Positions 1 to 9,949 of a stretch of 64,000 nt of DNA are shown here, piece after piece. Source of the DNA: Coleophora flavipennella (taxonomy: Eukaryota; Arthropoda; Insecta; Lepidoptera; Coleophoridae); NCBI GenBank assembly GCA_947284805.1, contig OX369282.1, positions 8,917,001 to 8,981,000 of the forward strand, in the 5' to 3' direction. Every line of letters begins with the position of its first letter. The first letter of the stretch is position 1. The notes under the pieces were generated by a model, which did no database searches, was not told where the DNA came from, and saw only the letters and a list, made by a program, of their open reading frames with translations. The position numbers and the translations under genes are program-made.

Positions 1-810
1 GGTACTTAAATAAGTTACTAAGTTTAAAATTTCAGTTTGATCTGAATTACCCTATCTTTTAACAAAATATGTATCAGATACAAAACACATCTTAAAATTT
101 AAAATAAATAACTAAAGGTTAGAAACTGGAAACAGGAAATCTTCTAGGTCGGCAGAAAGGTCAGAGAGTCAGAGAGTCGCTTGGGATAAAAGATAAAATA
201 AATTCACTTCCCTTATGGCGAGCAGCTGGGCGGGCAGTAGAAAGGACTGGCTGGTGATCAGCACTGCTCCGTCCCAGGATTAATCCTTTATCAGGTAAAA
301 CTTCGGGGACGTCAAACCTCGCAGGGGCTGGATGAAACCCTACGGAGATATAAAAATGTAGTCCGCCGCAGTACCAAAAATACACGCAAAGCGGTTTCCT
401 TATACAAATTACTTACCACAGAATAAAATGGTGGGCCTCAACAACAACTTATAACACAATTTGTACAAAAAATTTAAATACACATCAGTTTCGACGGGAC
501 CACGATCAACCTTTGTTTTTCTCTTGTCAAAAAATAACAACTATTTTCAAATTCAAATACCATAGAGCAACGACATCAAAAAAGAATTTAATTATGAAAC
601 GCGACAAAAGAGATCGGCTCGAAACGATAGTTAGCGTTTCAATATGTAGAAATTTTTACCTAGGTTATGTACATACGATTTGCATAAGACCTATTTTTGA
701 AGTAAAACTTCTTTACGCACGCTTGACTTGGGGAGTAAGCTGGTGGACGAGAGCGTTGCGGAAGTGTGTTCGGGCGATGCGAACGGAAGTTGAGAGGGAT
801 ATAATATGTA
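1..810. other. AT-rich stretch, no gene recognised
   Basis: I find no convincing gene here. A 74-codon minus-strand frame at 161-385 is moderately GC-rich but resembles no family I know and has no flanking splice or promoter logic. The missing first exon(s) of the lipase gene could lie here or left of the window; I could not identify a signal-peptide exon ending in phase 1. Confidence 0.4.
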
Positions 811-1073
811 TAAGGTGTAACCAAATTAGCTGAAACTATTTTAACTGAAGCTTCTACCCATGAAACTGAACAACTTTCCCCATGGAACCCATAGTCAAAT
901 CACAAAAAAAAATTGGCTTTGCCATACTAACTCGATCAGCTGATCAGCCAACTTAGTATGGGAAGTTCAAGTTTTCTTGAAATTTGACTATGGGTTTCAT
1001 GGGGAAAGTTGTTCAGTTTCATGGGTAGAAGCACCAATTAAAATAGTTTCAGCTAATTTTGTTAGACCTTATA
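811..1073. mobile_element. Palindromic MITE, family P, copy 1
   Basis: The two halves are inverted copies of each other: the left has 'AACAACTTTCCCCATGGAAC' and the right its complement, around a centre near 935 with GATCAGCTGATC. The outer ends read TAAGGTGTAAC... and ...GTTAGACCTTA. Other copies lie at 9294, 11431, 23666, 48741, 54853 and 63463. It has no coding capacity. This copy is the most diverged at its ends. Confidence 0.75.
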
Positions 1074-1112
1074 TAAATTAGTGAAGATAGAAAGAGAGAT
1101 ACTATTTATTTT

Positions 1113-1783
1113 CAACTGACTTCAAAAAGGAGGAGGTTCTCAATTTGACTGTATGTTTTTCTTTTTTTTGTATGTTCGTTACGAGATATCTGCGCCTATT
1201 GTGAACCGATTTTTAAAATTATTTTTCTATTCGAAAGAAAATACTCCCGAGGGGGTCCCATTGTCACCAAGTCTGGATCTGATGATGGGATCTCAGGGAA
1301 ATCGAGGGCAACCCTCAAATTTTAAAGGCACGTTTTACGTGTTTCATGTATTTTCTAAAATCATTAAAGTATTTGCTTCTGGTAGTCATTATCTCATGTT
1401 GATGAGCTGATGAAGGAAGGTACAACTCCTTAACAGTTAGGAGTTGGAGGATAATTCTTCAAATATTTTACGTAGATGCTTAGGTACGTTTAAACCGATA
1501 GTTGTATTCTTTCAGTTTATTAGATGATCTGATGATGCAAGATTAATGCTGTTGATATGATGATGGAAACCACAGGAAGATTCCTGGACCCTGATAGATA
1601 TGTTTGAATAAAACACATGCATTATGATTTGATGGTTCCTATTGCAGAGTGGGTGATTGGGTTTAACGTTGTTAGATAGATAGCAATATCACTAAAAATA
1701 AAGAAAATGAAAATAAAAGTTTAAAAAACTAAAAACTGACTTCATAATGAAATCCACTCAAAAGTATGAAATAATATTATTAT
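1113..1783 (+). mobile_element. Dispersed CCGACTTC-type repeat, interrupted copy
   Basis: It starts with the ACTTCAAAAAGGAGGAGG block found at many places in the window (for example 21567 and 35838) and continues through the same order of blocks as 21567-22250. The homologous sequence resumes at 2185-2250 after an RTE-type insertion, so the copy is split. No ORF. Confidence 0.65.
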
Positions 1784-1795
1784 ACTTAGATACAC

Positions 1796-2172
1796 TACGC
1801 TTTCCGGTGCGTGGTCGCCACTCGAGAACTTTACTGCCCCAACGGCCATCTGTTCTACGAGCAATATGCCCCGCCCACTGCCACTTAAGTTTAGCAATTC
1901 TGAGAGCTATGTCGGTTACTTTGGTTCTCTAACGGATCTCCTCGTTTCTGATTCGATCACGCAGAGAAACTCCGAGCATAGCACGCGCCATTGCCCTTTG
2001 GGTGACCTTGATCCTTTAATATGAGGCCCATAGTAAGCGACTCGGTGGACCGATGACCTGGTGAAGGTCGCGGGAAGCCGCTGGATGCGGGCAGCGCAGA
2101 ACCGGGCGTCGTGGAGATCCTTGGGGGAGGCCTATGTCCAGCAGTGGACTTCCTTCGGCTGATATGATGATG
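1796..2172. mobile_element. RTE-type LINE 3' end with 5' inversion (twin priming)
   Basis: Compared with the straight copy at 28877-29265, the left part (about 1796-2031) is reverse-complemented and the right part (about 2039-2172) is in + orientation. The two parts abut at neighbouring points of the parent. The right part ends in the typical GGCTGATATGATGATG tail. The insertion is bounded by a 12-bp direct repeat ACTTAGATACAC at 1784-1795 and 2173-2184, which is a target-site duplication. The encoded protein is the C-terminal part of an endonuclease-reverse transcriptase. Confidence 0.85.
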
Positions 2173-2272
2173 ACTTAGATACACGACATTAACCAACAAT
2201 AAAGATATCAAAGGTGGGTATTAAACTAGGGACCTAATTAAGTCCTTCCGTTCTTACAGAAAAAAAATATTC

Positions 2273-2465
2273 CAAAGTCCAATTGTTTAGAAACTAGCGA
2301 CACCTAGTGTGATCTAGTAGAATCTTCTACATAGTTATTAATTCTTCTACATATTATATATGTATAATCTTCTACATAATTATTATTTAAAAAAACCAAA
2401 GTCCGATTGTTTAGTAACTAGCGACACCTAGTGTGATCTAGTAGTATCTTCTACATAGTTATTTT
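2273..2465. repeat. Direct repeat pair of about 67 bp
   Basis: Segments 2273-2340 and 2398-2465 are nearly identical (both contain CTAGCGACACCTAGTGTGAT) and are separated by about 57 bp of related CTTCTACATA-rich sequence. Non-coding. Confidence 0.7.
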
Positions 2466-2493
2466 ACTTGACCCTGTGTATAAAGTATTGCCT

Positions 2494-2735
2494 ATCATCA
2501 TATCAGCTCATATAAGTCCCCTACTCTGAATAAGGGCGATCGGGCCGTAGTTGACCACGCGGGCCCAGTGCAGGTTGGTCGACTTCACACACAAACTTCG
2601 AGTTTCTTCGCAGGAGTATGCAGGTTTCCTCACGATGTTTTCCTTCATCGTAAGAGCGTCGGATTAACGTACATATAAAATCTAAATTCGAAAACACATT
2701 GGTACGTGGCAGGATTCGAACCACGACCTCTAAGT
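2494..2735 (-). mobile_element. tRNA-headed SINE, family B, minus strand
   Basis: It starts with CATCATATCAGCTCATATAA, the complement of the family's 3' tail, and runs to a tRNA-like head with a B-box-type GATTCGAACC. The TSD-bounded full-length copy is at 33904-34177. A few bases are lost at the head. Confidence 0.75.
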
Positions 2736-3070
2736 ATTGCCTAACCTTCCTGAATTTCAGAAGAGACTCTTGGCCCGTGAGGACGTTATGGGCTGTTAAT
2801 GATTGTAATAACTTAACTAAATTAATTAAAAAAAAATAAAAACCCTGACTGCATAAAACATTACCCGAGTATACTTACTTATTACTCTCCTTTTATAAGC
2901 AGACGGGTAAAATTGTATGCTATTTCACTCAGAGGATCAAATCTAATCTAACACCTCGCATTCCAAAATCCATCAACAGTTTAGGCTACAGCTCAGCCGA
3001 AGAAACAGACTCATAAACCTCCTTTTTGGGAAGTCAGTATAATATGATATCAATCTTTAATTCTCTTCAG

Positions 3071-3215
3071 GTCCTGGCTCCACAAAGCTAGCTATCATTC
3101 CTCGGAGTCAGCTAAAATACCTCTACTTCGTGGTGCAGCGCAACAGGCAGAGGCGGAAATATGACTACTGGAATGCCCACAGCATAGCTGATGATCCTCG
3201 GATGGACTTTAGCAG
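3071..3215 (+). CDS. Lipase exon A
   Basis: The acceptor TTCTCTTCAG ends at 3070 and the donor GTAAGG starts at 3216. The exon enters with 2 bases of a split codon and leaves in phase 2. It reads PGSTKLAIIPRSQLKYLYFV and onward to a NAHSIADDPRMDFS end, the region before the core beta-sheet of the lipase fold. The other two frames are interrupted or make no family sense. Confidence 0.82.
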
Positions 3216-6200
3216 GTAAGGATACAGTCGCGGTCAAGCTTCTTGCGTTCGGTAAGAACAAGACTATCCTAAGCTTTTTTGACTAGATATATCTTGGATT
3301 GGGCGGGATATGCACCCAGAAAGGTGGGCACATATTGCCATGGAGTGGGTTCCGAAAGGCCCAGACCAGAGGTCGCGGCAGGCCAAAACGGAGATGGCGG
3401 GATGAGCTGGACAGGTTTGAGGATCGATGGAAATAGGTGGCTCGGGATAGGGATGTATGGCGTAATAGAGGGGAGGCTTTTGCTCAGCAGCGGGACAGTC
3501 TAGGCTAATAATTATTAATAATAATAATAATAAAAATCTTACTTTATACAGGAAAATAATTGAAAACACTAAACACGTTAAAACAAACTTTAATCGCAAC
3601 GTTTTTGCTAATTTCCAAAAAAATATATTGAACGGGCTTTGATGAAAACGTATTTTCATTTCATTTATTCATAAATGCTAGCTTAAAGATTTCACATCCA
3701 AGTCACTAACATTTTATAGTCTTAATACACAGTATATGGGACTTGGGACCAACTTAAGCATGGCTCACACTATCAGGCAGTAAGACTGTTTAACAGGTTG
3801 CCAGATGATATAAAAAGCTTAATATACAATAGCCATTTTCGACCCAAACTGAAGTCTTTTTTACTTAAAAAAACTACTATAGTGTGGGCGATTATCTAAA
3901 TTAGTTGACAAAAGTTATAAAATAATTTTGTTAGGACTGACATTGCTTTCAGACTTAACTTTCATACAATGTTGGCATATTGTAATAATAATAAATTCTG
4001 GACATGTATTTAATTTTGCTGTGTGTGTATGTAAGGAAAAGATTTGTTTTAATATTTTTATTATAATTATTTTGATTATGTAGGTTATTTTTATATTTAA
4101 GTCTACTTCATTTTTATTTAACTTTGACATGATATTCTTGATGTGTATCAATTTTAGATATGTTTTTGTTAACTGACGTAGGGAAATTATTTGTTTTAAT
4201 TTTTATTTAATTTTAATTCCATAAGGTTATTTTATTTACAACTATAAAAATTTTTCAACGCAATGTATGTTGCTTAGAAATAAATGAACTTGAACTTGAA
4301 GGCATAACCTATGAATTAAAAAGAGAATTATGAAGGAACAGTGTGTGAGAACAAAAGAAGATATCTCAGCCAGGCGAGGTGGTGTGCCTGTGTATAATAT
4401 ACTTATGAGCAAGGAAATGTTGATAGTGCGTTGTAGATGCTATGTAGTCTTCTTGTGACGATGGTGCCATCTATTGAGGTGAAGATGCAAACTCTCCATA
4501 TAGTTTTGACCGATGGTTCAGTCTTGAGCTGTGGTTATGTAGTTGTTAGTAGCGGGTTACTGCATATGCCGCCAACATTATCTTTATCAGACTATTCTGT
4601 ATAAAGTTATGTGTGGTCAACTGGTCATATAATATAAATAATTTTCAAAAAACCTAAACACTTTTAGATACAAGCTTTTAATATTGCATTGTCACGCAAT
4701 ATACATATGCATGCAAAATTTCTGCTCAATTGGAAACCGGGAAGTTGGTCAAATTTAACTTGCAAGATTTCACCCGAACAAACATACATACTAGGAGGGA
4801 TCAAAAAGTAGTGAGAATGAGATAGAATATAATGACTATTGATAACTTAATAATTTATTTTTCTACATAGTCTCCGAGTCTCTCTACACGCCGAGTCCAG
4901 CGCTTTTCCAGGGCTTCAATCCCTTTCAAAAAAAAGTTTTGTCTTGGTCCTGCAAAAAGCTCTCCACGGCATCCATCACCTCGTTATCGTCTTCGTACCT
5001 GTTTGTTTGCCCTTAAGTATTCTTTCAATTTGGGGAACAGATAAAAATCGCTAGGCGCCAGATCTGGTGAATAAGGGGAGTGTTCAACCAATTCGAAGCC
5101 AGCTTGCTGAATGGCAGCCATCGCAACTGCCGACCTGTGCGCGGGTGCGTTGTCGTGATGAAACAGCACGCCCTTTCGAAGTTTCCCTATCCTTTTCTCT
5201 TTGATGGCATTCCTCAACTTGGGAATTAAAGCTGCATAATATTGGCCTGTAATAGTGGTTCCATGCTCCAGGTAATCAATCAACAGTTTCCATTGTGAAC
5301 ATTGTTGTTTTGTCTGGGGATCAAAATGATGGACCCATGTTTCGTCTATTGTTACGACCATTGTTCGTTAGACAAAAAGTTTTCAGAATCTTCTTGAAAC
5401 TTGTCCAACAATATCTTCGAAATGTCAAGTCGATTTTGTTTCTGACTGTCGGTTAACATTCTCGGCACCCATCTTGCGGAGACTTTTCTCATATTCAAAG
5501 ATTGTTTCAATATGAATTGAATACTTCCATATGAAATGCCCGTTTCTCGAATAAAGTATCGGATCTTCGATCGCTCAATAAAATTTTTTTGACTTTCGCA
5601 ACATTTTCTTGGGTGACTGACGTCGATGGACGGCCGCAACGATGTTCGTCTTCCGTGCTCGTTCTCCCTACTCGAAATTGAGAAGCCCACCTTGCGACAG
5701 TGGAATACGGCGGAGCAGACTCTCCTAATGTTGCCTCCAAATCGCAATTAATCTCTTGCGTCGTTAACTTTTTTAAACAGAGGTATTTAATAACGGCTCG
5801 CACTTCGTTTTTCTCTATTTTCGAGAACACGTTCCGACACGAAGCAAACAAATGACTACATTCAGAAAAAAACAAAAGAGAATCAAAGATTTTTTTTCTT
5901 TATTAATATTACAAATATATGTATCTGAGCTACGCCTGCCAGTATTTTTTTTTCTTACCAAGGAGTATGTCGTTCTCACTACTTTTTGATCCCTCCTCGT
6001 ACATTGCAAGCTTATTCAATTCAATTCAATATATTTATTCAAAATAGGTGCAAATTACACTCTTTCTGATAGTCATAAAATAATAATAACAATGTAATTT
6101 GTGAAGAATCAAGAAATAAACAATGATTAGTTAATAACGTCAAAATTAAATCCTTGATATAAACCAGATTATGTCATTAGAACATGAAAACAATATGACA

Positions 6201-9166
6201 CGAAAAGTTATACATGAAAATCATTGAATGCCTTTAACAAGAGTAGGCCAGTTCACACGGACAGCACCCGGTCACGAGTATAACGCGAGAGTCAGCCATC
6301 GCTCCCATCAACCATATTAGCAAGCTTGTAAAAAATATACGGGTTGACTTGAGAATCTCTTCCATTTTTCGGTTGAAAATCTTGTCGTCGAAAATTGGTG
6401 TGGGAGGCGCTAAATTGGATTCTACCCATCATACTCATCAACTTTCCCCTAGATTCCCCTCGATGGGATATTAGCTGATATGATGAGAGGAGCGATAGAT
6501 GACTCTAGCGTTATACTAGTGATTGGGTGCTGGCCTACTTTTGTAAAGGCATTAATGACATATTCAATGATTTTGTTTTATATCAATGGTTTTATTTTGA
6601 CGTTATTAACTAATGATTGTTTATTTTTAATATTTTTCTTAAAATATGACATTATGTATATTTAATTAATATTTTATTATGACTATCAGAAAGAATGTAA
6701 TTTGCACCTATTTTGAATAAACATTTGTAAATCTTGAAATCTTCATGTGCGATAGTATTAATTTTATCCTGTTTTTCTTACAGAAAAACCGTAGTGATTT
6801 GCCTGGGCTATTTGGACAGCCCTAGTTTCATCATCGGTGCGTTCCTAGCCGGCGAGTACGATGCCATGGGATATAACATCATACTGGTGGACTACAACAG
6901 ATTCAACACTGTGCATTATCACTTGTAAGCAACTTTATTTTCAACCGACTTCTAAAAGGAGTTCTCAATTTGGACAGCCCTAGTTTCATCATCGGCGCGT
7001 TCCTAGCCGGTGATTACGATGCCATGGGATATAACATCATACTGGTGGACTACAACAGATTCAACACTGTGCATTATCACTTGTAAGCAACTTTATTTGC
7101 AACCGACTTCCAAAAGGAGTTCTCAATTTGGACAGCCCTAGTTTCATCATCGGCGCGTTCCTAGCCGGCGATTACGATGCCATGGGATATAACATCATAA
7201 TGGTGGACTACAACAGATTCAACACTGTACATTATCACTTGTAAGCAACTTTATTTTGAACCGACTTCCAAAAGGAGTTCTCAATTCGACTGTAGGTTTT
7301 TTGTGTTTTTGTTACGCGATATCTTCCCAGATTGAGAGACGATTTTCATGATTCTCTTTTATTCGATAGGCCAGGTTGGTCTAATACAAATTTTAACAAA
7401 ATCGGTTTAGTAGGTTCTTGTTTAAGAATCAATATTTGGTTTTTCTTAATTTTCTAAAAAAGTACGTATTAGTAGTAAGAAACCTGCACTGCACACCCCT
7501 GCGTAGCAACTCGAAGGTTGTGTGTGAAGTCGACCAACCCGCAATAATTCAGGGTAGGCTCGAGCCCCTCGGTGGGGACGTATATGAGCTGATATCAAAT
7601 CTTTATGATATATGATGATCAAATCAGAAAAAGTGAGGAGATTCATAGGAGTAGATACGTAAACAAAGTAACCGACATAGTTCACAGAATCGCCGAACTC
7701 AAGTGGCAGTGGGCGGGACACATAGTTCTTACTCGTAGAACGGACGACCGTTGAGGGCAGTAAAGTTATTAAGTAGCGATCTCGCACCGGAAGACCTAGC
7801 GTAGGAGGCCCCTCACCCCTCACTCGGCTGACCGACGACCTAGCGAATGAATCTCGCGGAAAACCGCTGGATGCGGGCAGCGCAGAAACGGTCGTTGTGG
7901 AAATCTTTGGAGGCAGGCGTTTGTTCAGCAGTCGAGAGTCTTTCGGCTGATATGATGAAAAAAGCGGTGCTAGCTTAGTTTCATAAGATTAGACTATACT
8001 TTATATAAAACTAGCTGTTTCCCGCGGCTTCTCCCGCATGAACAACGTTTCTATGACTTTTCGAGGGTGCGCAGTGCGCAAAAAGTGAAAAAAAAGCGTG
8101 GGCAAAAAGTAGCCTATGTGTTAATCCAGGTCCTAATCTGTCTACCTACCATATTTCAGCCAGATACGTTCAGTAGTGTTTTTGTGAAAGAGTAACAAAC
8201 ATACATCCATACATTCTTACAAACTTGCTCGTTTATAATATTAGAGGACTAGCTGTGTAGCACATCCCGTTTATTTCCGTTCCCGTGAGAATTTTCCAAA
8301 ATCATTTCTTAGCGAATGTCTACGTTATAAATTCTATCTGCATGCCAAATTTCACCCCAATCCTTCCAGTAGTTTGTGCTTTGCGTTGATCGATCAGTTA
8401 TTCAGACAGTATCTGTTCCCTTTTATATAAACAGACAGAAGAAGATACAGATTACATAAACGACAATACCTTTTTTTATTCCAGAGCATCAAGGCTAATG
8501 CGGCCAGTCGGCAGGCATGTAGCTCAAGTCCTTGCTAATCTCACCACATCTGGATTAGACCCTTCAACCCTCGAGCTCCTAGGCTTCAGCCTAGGTGGCC
8601 AAACAGTCAGCTTCGTCGCTCGTCGCTTCCACGAAATCACCGGAAGAAACGTCTCCAGGATAACCGCTTTGGAACCATCCGGACCATGCTTTAGGTGGTT
8701 AGGACCTGAAGATAGACTTGACGCGTCAAATGCTGATTTCGTTCAAGTGATTCATACGAATATAGACGGTTTTGGCATGGCACAGCCTATGGGGCATGTA
8801 GATTTTTATATAAATGGTGGGGAGTACCAACCATCGGATATAAATCTGTTCGCCTGCGCTACAACTTGCAGCCATTTCCGTGTTTTGTTTATTTGGCAAG
8901 CTGCCTTGGCGAATCCTAAAAAGTTTATAGGGATGAAGTGTCAGAGTGTTCAACAGGCCAGGGCTGCGAAATGCTATGACAATGTTCCTTTAGAATATAA
9001 TTATTTAGGGCCGGACGTGGATGTCGATAAGCAGGGTATTTTTTATTTATCAACGGATATCATTTATCCTTACCATTTGGGCCGGAAAGGGTTGATGAGA
9101 GAATATGTTTACTGGAAGAGGGTTACGAATATTAATGCTGGGAACGAAACGGTGATTTTTACATAG
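3071..9166 (+). CDS. Pancreatic-lipase-family protein, 3 exons seen, N-terminus missing
   Basis: The spliced CDS joins 3071-3215, 6784-6924 and 8485-9166, with all junctions in phase, giving about 321 residues before the TAG stop. The protein is an alpha/beta-hydrolase of the animal lipase family (PF00151), which normally cleaves glycerolipid esters and is secreted. Visible marks are the nucleophile elbow GFSLGG, a conserved block ending in DFVQVIHTN, the MGHVDFYINGGEYQP block and a CSH context for the catalytic His. Two positions depart from the family. The catalytic Asp of LDPAGP-type motifs is Glu (ALEPSGP), and the HG of the oxyanion strand is LG (VVICLGYLD). The first exon seen begins with two bases completing a codon, so at least one more exon lies upstream, probably the signal peptide. 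A divergent or non-catalytic lipase is possible. Confidence 0.88.
3289..3505 (+). pseudogene. LINE reverse-transcriptase C-terminal fragment
   Basis: Broken frames encode a WAGH...HPERWAHIAMEWVP stretch typical of the C-terminal tail of non-LTR retrotransposon polyproteins. An AAT-rich tail (3510-3535) follows. It lies in lipase intron 1, is 5'-truncated, and contains stops. Confidence 0.6.
3766..4305 (+). pseudogene. jockey/CR1-type LINE 3' end
   Basis: The frame at 3766-3890 reads HYQAVRLFNRLPDDIKSL followed by a FRPKLKSFLLKK block, the usual end of the ORF2 protein of this LINE group. AT-rich 3' sequence follows and ends in AATAAATGAACTTGAACTTG. It is 5'-truncated and lacks the RT domain. 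From 4310 to 4790 I see only non-coding sequence. Confidence 0.7.
4791..5999 (-). mobile_element. mariner transposon, 1209 bp, inactivated
   Basis: Both ends carry matching inverted repeats (AGGAGGGATCAAAAAGTAGT inside the left end, the complement at 5972-5997) and are flanked by TA dinucleotides at 4789-4790 and 6000-6001, the mariner target-site duplication. The transposase lies on the minus strand. The N-terminal helix-turn-helix part is near 5507-5875. The catalytic part at 4984-5361 shows IDETWVHHFDPQTK, HHDNAPAH and YSPDLAPSDFYLFP, giving the three Asp of a DD34D-type enzyme. The reading frame is broken at least twice, between 5870 and 5350, so no intact enzyme is encoded. It lies in lipase intron 1. 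Confidence 0.9.
6007..6735. repeat. Inverted pair of a LINE/SINE-like 3' end
   Basis: The minus-oriented copy (6007-6330) begins with TTCAATTCAATTCAATATAT. The plus-oriented copy (about 6480-6735) ends with CACCTATTTTGAATAAACAT. Both share the 'GACTATCAGAAAGA' block and the ACGTTATTAACTAATGATTG block. Further copies are near 13260-13400/13680-13865 and 37478-37640. No coding frame survives. Confidence 0.6.
6784..6924 (+). CDS. Lipase exon B (oxyanion-strand exon)
   Basis: The acceptor TTTTTCTTACAG ends at 6783 and the donor GTAAGC starts at 6925. The exon enters with 1 base and leaves in phase 2, matching exon A upstream and exon C downstream. It reads KTVVICLGYLDSPSFIIGAF and ends NRFNTVHYHL. 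Most lipases have an HG dipeptide after the first core strand, where this protein has LG. Its 3' part and the start of the following intron are repeated twice immediately downstream. Confidence 0.87.
6811..7284 (+). repeat. 158-bp tandem triplication of lipase exon B 3' part plus intron start
   Basis: Three units start at 6811, 6969 and 7127 with an exact 158-bp period. Each holds exon codons from LDSPSFIIG to the end of the exon, the GTAAGC donor and about 50 bp of intron ending AGGAGTTCTCAA. Units 2 and 3 lack the real acceptor and the first exon codons. They are nearly identical to unit 1 (for example GAG to GAT in GEYD, CTG to ATG in unit 3), so the event is recent. Confidence 0.92.
7256..7470 (+). 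mobile_element. CCGACTTC-type repeat fragment
   Basis: ACCGACTTCCAAAAGGAGTT is followed by the CAATTCGACTGTAGG and ACGCGATATCT blocks shared with the other family members. The intron part of the 158-bp triplication is the beginning of this repeat. Confidence 0.6.
7488..7618 (+). mobile_element. SINE family B, 3' part
   Basis: It begins in the ACTCGAAGGTTGTGTGTGAA block and ends GACGTATATGAGCTGATATC, as in the full copy at 33904-34177. The tRNA-like head is absent. Confidence 0.65.
7622..7965 (+). pseudogene. RTE-type LINE C-terminal fragment
   Basis: A degenerate copy of the 28877-29265 segment with frameshifts: AACCGACATAG..., AAGTGGCAGTGGGCGGGACA, then the CGCTGGATGCGGGCAGCGCA block and a TTCGGCTGATATGATG tail. 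Confidence 0.7.
8009..8250 (+). mobile_element. Lepidopteran dispersed repeat (CCCGCGGCTTC type)
   Basis: It begins CTAGCTGTTTCCCGCGGCTT, passes the CAAAAAGTAGCCTATGTG block and ends near ACTTGCTCGTTTATAATATT. Related copies are at 45822-46112, 46120-46303 and 46597-46664. No ORF. It lies in lipase intron 2. Confidence 0.6.
8485..9166 (+). CDS. Lipase last exon (catalytic Ser/His)
   Basis: The acceptor TTTATTCCAG ends at 8484; one base completes the Leu codon begun in exon B. The exon carries GFSLGG (nucleophile Ser), ALEPSGP (Glu where the catalytic Asp is expected), DRLD, VIHTN, GHVDFYINGGEYQP and a CATTCSHFRV segment with the catalytic His. It ends NAGNETVIFT at a TAG. AATAAA at 9170-9175, four bases after the stop, is a possible poly(A) signal, although very close. 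Confidence 0.92.
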
Positions 9167-9293
9167 GTAAATAAACAATAGTAAACTTAGGTTCTATTCA
9201 ATTAACAACTTTCTTTAGAAACCTCATGCTGTAAGTTCTAAAAAAAGGCGTGCGAGTCGGTCTGTTGGAAGTCGCGCACAAGTGTTTCGTCTT

Positions 9294-9568
9294 ATACAGG
9301 GTGTAACAAAATTGGTGTAGGAGCCGTGAACTGGGGGTTCTACTCATCATACTGAACAACTTTCCCCCTAGGAACCCATAGTCAATTCTCAAATATTTTT
9401 TAACCTTCATACAAAAATGCACATAGTTGGTCGATCAGCTGTTCGATTTGTATGAAGAGTTCAAAACTTTTTTTGCGATTTCAGCAGTCATAGAACAAAA
9501 GTTGTTCGGTGTGATGAGTAGAAGCCCCATTTAATGGGACCTAGACTAATTTTGTTACACCCTGTATA
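9294..9568. mobile_element. Palindromic MITE, family P, copy 2 (near full length)
   Basis: The ends ATACAGGGTGTAACAAAATT and AATTTTGTTACACCCTGTAT are exact inverted repeats flanked by T/A, which suggests a TA target site. The interior is a diverged long palindrome, centred on a TGATC-type motif around 9436. This is one of the best templates for the family ends. Confidence 0.85.
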
Positions 9569-9949
9569 GATTTCTGTTATGTTTTACAAAGAAATGTTTT
9601 CCAAATGTCAACTTACCTAATACAATACAAATTAAAATTGCTTTTTAACATATTCATTCACAGAGTAAAATTAGTTTTCCTATAAAATGTTTCTCAGTTG
9701 GCGACTACATGTTTCGTCACTTTCTTCATCTTTAATTTAATGACTGCGAGATGCGAGTAGTCGATCATATAACGACCTACCGAGGACGCGCGGGTTCTTC
9801 GTGACACTATTTGTAACCGACCGATGTTGCGCAAATTCCTAGCTCTGGCTGTGCAAAAGTCAACAAGTTTCGGCGGACGAACATCAACAACTCCTACAGG
9901 TACAATAAGTAGTGTGGCATTATACACAATGATTTAAACTGCTCTCTGC

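Noticed and set aside
161..385. Minus-strand 74-residue frame as a gene
   Set aside because: No family likeness, no splice sites or conserved start context; could be an old repeat.
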